Shown here: one piece after another, positions 16,594-20,019 of the stretch
Layout of the letters: each line of letters starts with the position of its first letter
How positions within the stretch are numbered: the stretch's first letter is position 1
DNA from: Bremia lactucae
Lineage: Eukaryota > Oomycota > Peronosporomycetes > Peronosporales > Peronosporaceae
Length of the DNA: 20,019 bases
Assembly (NCBI RefSeq): GCF_004359215.1
Contig: NC_090618.1
Span: forward strand, 1,409,633 to 1,429,651
Reading direction: 5' to 3'
The notes under the pieces: model-generated
The model's input: the letters and a program-made list of their open reading frames with translations, nothing else
What the model was told of the DNA's origin: nothing
The model's database searches: none
Position numbers and translations under genes: made by a program

Positions 16594-17140
16594 TTACAAG
16601 TTGATGAGGTTAGCCTCATCAACTGGGGCAGCCACACATAATGTCTGTGTGTGAGGAGCAACTTTCGTCAAAAGACCTGCAAATTCTCTTGACGTTGCTG
16701 GATCAGTATGATGTTCCGCAACTACTGAACCCATCCCTTTCTTACGATCCACCTCACCGTTGCGATTTCGTAACAGCGTCGGATCCGTATCATATGCTGT
16801 TGCTAGCAGAAAGACGATGTTTTGCTCAGTTGTTCTAGGTACTGGGTGTGGGGCACTACACTTATAGGCGTTGTGACCTGTCTTTTGACAACGAATGCAT
16901 CTTTAAAATTGTTTGTAACTTGAAGAGCGAGGTCCCACGCTCTCTACATACGAGAGATTCGTTGGTTCTTGTCCTCAATTCTTTTGTCGGCTATGTGGAC
17001 AATAAGCGTCAGAGCGGATAAAAACTGTTTTAGGCTTTACTCCTCCTGCTCTGCTTCAGCGATCGCTTGATCACGCGACTTGAATTCGAGCTGGAACAAG
17101 TGTGTCTTGACAGGATCGTCTGCAAGACATCAGACTTGCA
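16594..17140 (-). pseudogene. Gypsy gag C-terminal fragment with intact CCHC knuckle (Gypsy-3)
   Basis: On the minus strand a 102-residue open frame runs from 16902 to the TAA at complement 16594-16596. It contains an intact CX2CX4HX4C knuckle, CIRCQKTGHNAYKC, at complement 16858-16899, followed by APHPVPRTT and later KVAPHTQTLCVAAPVDEANL. The same post-knuckle landmarks occur in degenerate form in Gypsy-2 (PRSVPRNT and a related ILCVYAPGDED stretch). Upstream, PVKTHLFQLEFKSRDQAIAE and EQEE-stop-SLKQF (about 17115-17020) match the end of the gag core. The fragment ends close to module copy C. Its protease and pol are not found downstream, so it is an isolated piece. Its plus-strand mirror frame at 16641-16838 is not a gene. 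Confidence 0.75.
16599..16624. repeat. Hairpin, 11-bp perfect arms, 4-nt loop
   Basis: AGTTGATGAGG (16599-16609) and CCTCATCAACT (16614-16624) pair perfectly around TTAG. They lie at the very end of the Gypsy-3 gag open frame. The homologous position in Gypsy-2 (about 13530-13553) has no such symmetry. Confidence 0.92.
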
Positions 17141-17226
17141 CGGCTCTTCCGTCAACGATATGCTATCAAGGAGCTCTGTTATTTGTGCCTCATCGAGCAC
17201 TTTTTGTTTATGCTCCTAACTGTGTG

Positions 17227-17391
17227 TGTAACGGGGTATTGCCGACTTGTACTGCTTCAGCACAAGTCCACTTTGCACTGCTTCAGTACAAGTCCACTTT
17301 GCACTGCTTCAGTGCAAGTGGTGCCTCACGTTACTTTACGTACACTAGTACGTGCAGAGGAAGTCTCTTTAAAACACTTGCTTTTAAAGAG
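17227..17391 (+). repeat. TGTAACGGGG module, copy C, with three 26-bp units
   Basis: It starts TGTAACGGGGTAT and carries a 26-bp unit at 17251-17276 and 17277-17302 plus a partial third at 17303-17320. It then has the CACGTAC-like palindrome region (17338-17356) and ends with stem-loop CTCTTTAAAA/TTTTAAAGAG (17365-17374 with 17382-17391), followed by a T run. With one unit removed its length equals copy A almost exactly. It starts next to the Gypsy-3 gag fragment, in opposite orientation. Confidence 0.7.
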
Positions 17392-18194
17392 GTTTTTTTA
17401 AATACTGTAATTAACAAAATTAAGTTCTTCTATTTCTATTTTAATTTACTTACTTAATGATATACCAACGCAAAACATGTAATAAAGTCTTATCTGTCTC
17501 TTTCTTTGCGCGCGTCCAGTGATAAATGGACCGCGGAGCAAGTATATATAATAGCATGTTCGGTTCCGACGATGAGTATGATTCCTCATTGCCAGTGCCG
17601 TCTCCGTGCCGTCATCCGCACATATATATGTGTGTGGTGATGACGATTGCGTAAGCCATCGTAATAAGTGCCGTGTGGTATCCCTGCTTTAGTGTATACC
17701 ACTCAGAGGACCGTAGACACTAAAATGTCTCGTCTTGCCCCTGCAAAAAAGCAGTGGGTTTTGCCCGAACAGCTAATTAATAGCTTGTCTGGAGAGGCAA
17801 CTCCTCACAATAAATATTCCTTATTTATTGCGACAAAGCTACACGGTCTTGGACCCAGCGCGAAGAACTTATGCGCTGAAGCAGATTGTTATTTCGATGC
17901 TTTTCTTTAGCATCGATGGTATAGTGGCAACAACAAGTGAGATAAAAGCTTGTTGATGCAAGCCTGGAATTCACAATGTGAAAGACAGTGGACGCGAAGC
18001 CTGGCTTCAAAGATTAATCTGATTCGCGTTAAGTTTCTTTGAACGGTGCAAGAATTAAATTGCATCGGTTATCGCGTGAGGCTGGACTTCCATGCCTCGC
18101 TTTGGGTGATTCCTGTCCGTGTTGTGTCGACAACACGAAACAAGTGAAGGGGACATATAATACCTTTCTTCAATTTGAGGAAGGGCTCACATCA
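17392..18194 (+). other. Putative LTR body and leader after module C
   Basis: TATATATAATA at 17543-17553 is a TATA-like site. A symmetric region at 17610-17645 has CGTCATC/GATGACG around the 14-bp palindrome CACATATATATGTG. TGGTATCCCTGC (17676-17687) shares its first seven bases with a typical initiator-tRNA primer-binding site. An ATG at 17725 opens a 61-codon frame (to 17910) that would be in gag position but has no recognisable motif. The layout suggests the 5' part of a plus-strand LTR element, but this is inference. Confidence 0.3.
17894..17916. repeat. Hairpin, 8-bp arms, 7-nt loop
   Basis: TCGATGCT (17894-17901) and AGCATCGA (17909-17916) pair perfectly around TTTCTTT. Confidence 0.85.
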
Positions 18195-18259
18195 TTATCG
18201 AGATGCGCGGTGCAGCTGATGTTTTGCAATCGATTTACAAGCACCAAGGGCGCGTGTTT

Positions 18260-18285
18260 TCCGATGGACATTCGAATCCATCGGA
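18260..18285. repeat. Hairpin, 9-bp arms, 8-nt loop
   Basis: TCCGATGGA (18260-18268) and TCCATCGGA (18277-18285) pair perfectly, in the tail after the Gypsy-4 chromodomain. Confidence 0.85.
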
Positions 18286-18329
18286 TGGGACTCGTCACAC
18301 TCACGGACGAGATTCTCAACGTCAACAAC

Positions 18330-18354
18330 CAGCTGGGAACGAGGCTCCCAGCTG
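18330..18354. repeat. Hairpin, 9-bp arms, 7-nt loop
   Basis: CAGCTGGGA (18330-18338) and TCCCAGCTG (18346-18354) pair perfectly. The stem spans the SWEP codons of the Gypsy-4 chromodomain. Confidence 0.85.
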
Positions 18355-18540
18355 TCATGCGAAGGTGGGTAATTGCGTCAGCGAACAAGATATTTCGTTC
18401 GCTACCCCTTCACATCACGTTGGTTACGATACCTTTCACAAGAAAACGTCGACCACCGTGAGAATCCACCAATGGTTGTATTGGAGGAGGGTCTTGATCA
18501 CGATCGCAGTAAGCGTCTCTCATTAGGTAAGACGGTGCAG

Positions 18541-18567
18541 GCTCACCGTATTGGGCTCACCGTATTG
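18541..18567. repeat. 14-bp tandem duplication
   Basis: GCTCACCGTATTGG (18541-18554) is followed directly by GCTCACCGTATTG (18555-18567), within the integrase-chromodomain linker of Gypsy-4. It is a recent small duplication. Confidence 0.85.
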
Positions 18568-18696
18568 AACAGTTGGAAGACCGTTCGAAAAGTGCGTACT
18601 TAATGCTGGAGTACGAACTGAAGTATCACGCTCTTCGTGACGAGGTGTCGTCAGCCCGCCGCGATTTTCGAGGAACTTCGTTTGGCATGAGAATTC

Positions 18697-18752
18697 CCAG
18701 ACTCAACATGCGAGTCTGGTTCGTGATCACAAGAATCGTTTAAAGATTCTTG
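18697..18752. repeat. Two adjacent hairpins, each 8-bp arms and 7-nt loop
   Basis: CCAGACTC/GAGTCTGG (18697-18719) and CAAGAATC/GATTCTTG (18730-18752) are both perfect, have identical geometry and are 10 bp apart. They lie in the Gypsy-4 linker between integrase and chromodomain. Confidence 0.88.
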
Positions 18753-19400
18753 AAAGGGGTGGTTAGATCCGTCCGCGTAAGAATTAGCGTACTGATGGTG
18801 CGGGCGGAGTAGACAACGTCGAATGTAGAATGTGTCTGCATCCTTCGTGGCAATTCTATTGTACGCGTTTCTTCTGCGACGCAGTACATGGAATGGCCCA
18901 ATGAACTTGGGTGGTAGTTTACTACTTCCCACATAAGAGACTCCATGCTTAGATAAGTTTACTGCAGGCAGTAGTATAGATCACTATTTTATATGATAGA
19001 ACATTTGCTCTTTCATGTTTGTCTGCGTTCTGTTTCCGCCGGTCCACTGCGTTTGCAATGAAATTCTGTACGATACGGACTACTAAATCTCGAGCCAGCA
19101 AATATTCCTCTGCTAATTTATTTGTTTTGTCATTTTCAGTGCGCTTTGTGCGCACTGCTATGAGATAGATCTCTTCTTCGATGTTGAATGCTTCGGCATC
19201 GACATCAATCGCGTCGTTGGTAACTTCGACGCGTGATGAGCATGAGCCAGAAATGGTTTTGCTCGTGCGAGTCCACCCCCCCCTCTAAAACTAGAGGATT
19301 CATCTTACTGATAAAGTATGCGTAAATGGCGTAAGCCATTCGCGAAGAATGGTGTAATGGGCACACATCGGTTGGAGAAGCGTTGTTGTGGTTCATTTTC

Positions 19401-19809
19401 TTTATGAGCAAAATACCTTTTTATCTATTTTTATTGTTAGTTACTTAAATCCCTTTATTATGGGTAACAAATGTGGTCGCCGCCAGATATAAATTTGGCG
19501 GCCGAAATCGATTTTAAATTAGCTAAGGTAAGGTTTTTAGATGTTAATAATTAACCAAAGCAGATTTCCTTTTGATCTTAAAACGTTAAGTGCCTTTCTA
19601 AGGCTTGCGCATTGATCTGTAAGAGATAGAAGCCTTTCTAACGTATATCCTCTTGAGCACTAGTTGCCACTTGGTTCTACGAACCCCTGACTCCCTTAAA
19701 CTAGGATTCCTTAAGGCTTAATAGCTTTAACGACTCCCTGAGTTGTTGAATTCATTAGTTCAATAGAACTAAGTGACTCACCGAGTCTGAAAGTCTTCCT
19801 CTAAATTAG
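19401..19809. other. Non-coding stretch, possible LTR or leader of the next element
   Basis: No gene. A GCCGCCA/TGGCGGC inverted repeat with a 10-nt AT-rich loop lies at about 19480-19503. Short foldbacks such as AGTTC/GAACT (near 19768-19781) precede the open frame that starts at 19810. It may be the leader of another retroelement, but no LTR end is clear. Confidence 0.3.
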
Positions 19810-20019
19810 GAGCGAGGTAGCTGCAATACACCTAATGAGCACTCCAGTCAATCTACGCCTGAGTCTTTACAAGACGAAATCCTCACGAAAATGAAAGAGG
19901 TTCCAGAACTGTCAGAAGCGCAATGCGCCGCTTGTGACAAGCTCAAAACTTTATTTGGGCTTGAACACATGGATTTTATTATCTCCCAGGGACCAGAGGT
20001 CCTGCATGCAAGGCTTGAA
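19810..20019 (+). CDS. Open frame running off the window, possible gag-like N-terminus
   Basis: After an in-frame TAG (19807-19809) this frame stays open to the window end, 70 codons. The readable part includes LQDEILTKMKEVPELSEAQC and ISQGPEVLHARLE. The first in-frame ATG is at 19891. An ATG in another frame at 19835 gives only 19 codons, so either 19891 is the start or a frameshift separates the two. Acidic and helical composition would suit a retroelement gag or a small cytosolic protein. I do not recognise it. Confidence 0.35.

Larger units (their letters stand above)
18195..19400 (-). pseudogene. Gypsy integrase C-terminal and chromodomain fragment (Gypsy-4)
   Basis: Read on the minus strand, a degenerate integrase C-terminal half runs from about 19400. 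Landmarks are MAYAIYAYFISKMNPLVLEG (about 19335), an intact 68-codon block (19155-18949) with DRRKQNADKHERANVLSY, and SKLPPKFIGPFHVLRRRRNA (18926-18867). A frameshift follows, then LLRPHHQYA. The linker leads to a chromodomain: KYLVR, then a stop where tryptophan belongs (TGA at complement 18378-18380), then RNYPPSHDSWEPRSQLVVDV. The frame stays open to the TAA at complement 18195-18197. The catalytic core and everything 5' are absent, because sequence beyond 19400 is unrelated. It is a separate insertion from Gypsy-3, whose gag lies on the wrong side to be its 5' part. Confidence 0.8.

Noticed and set aside
16641..16838. Plus-strand ORF of 65 codons starting at an ATG after a strong hairpin
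   Set aside because: It is the mirror of the minus-strand gag frame with the intact CCHC knuckle (complement 16594-16902), which carries the recognisable motifs.
17251..17320. Regular short repeats suggestive of a CRISPR array
   Set aside because: The 26-bp units are directly adjacent with no spacers and lie in an LTR-like module of a eukaryotic genome.
18039..18461. Plus-strand ORF of 140 codons
   Set aside because: From about 18195 it is antisense to the Gypsy-4 chromodomain. The first 50 codons have a C-P-C-C word but no family match, so I do not call it a gene.
19668..19690. GGTTC-TACGAACCCC resembling a tRNA T-arm
   Set aside because: No anticodon arm, D-arm or acceptor stem can be built around it.

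Overview
The window looks like a gene-poor, repeat-rich stretch of an oomycete nuclear genome, probably Peronosporales (Phytophthora or a downy mildew). The basis is the style of the Ty3/Gypsy remnants (gag with CCHC knuckle, aspartic protease, RT, RNase H, integrase, C-terminal chromodomain), an intronless 2.7 kb eukaryotic gene and AT-rich spacers. The assignment rests on remembered family character, not on a search.

Layout. 80-643: a decayed plus-strand coding region I do not recognise. 972-5875: a nearly complete but heavily mutated Gypsy element on the minus strand, with gag, protease, RT, RNase H, integrase and chromodomain all traceable across many stops and frameshifts. 5976-6416: an unassigned 146-codon ORF. 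7947-10682: the only convincingly intact gene, a TBC1D23-like Golgi tethering adaptor with TBC, WW and rhodanese-like domains. 11117-11514: a possible broken minus-strand gene. 12300-14893: a second Gypsy relic on the plus strand, with gag, protease and the start of RT. 16594-17140: a gag fragment on the minus strand with an intact zinc knuckle. 18195-19400: an integrase and chromodomain fragment on the minus strand. 19810-20019: an open frame running off the window.

Three copies of a module starting TGTAACGGGG (11614, 15279, 17227) resemble the 5' end of an LTR. Two of them share stem-loops whose arms have changed together, and they differ by one 26-bp tandem unit.

The most unusual signal is a set of local inverted repeats. 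By eye I count 18 perfect ones (arms of at least 8 bp, loops 3-9 nt) where about 2-3 are expected by chance. All lie in the retroelement-derived parts; I saw none from about 5975 to 11629, which holds the intact gene. The strongest is a 22-bp-arm hairpin at 4982-5034 with a single mismatch, inside an otherwise badly eroded element.

The genes do not form a functional unit: one housekeeping-type trafficking gene sits among nested, dead retroelements. I found no tRNA, rRNA, CRISPR array or recognisable secreted effector.
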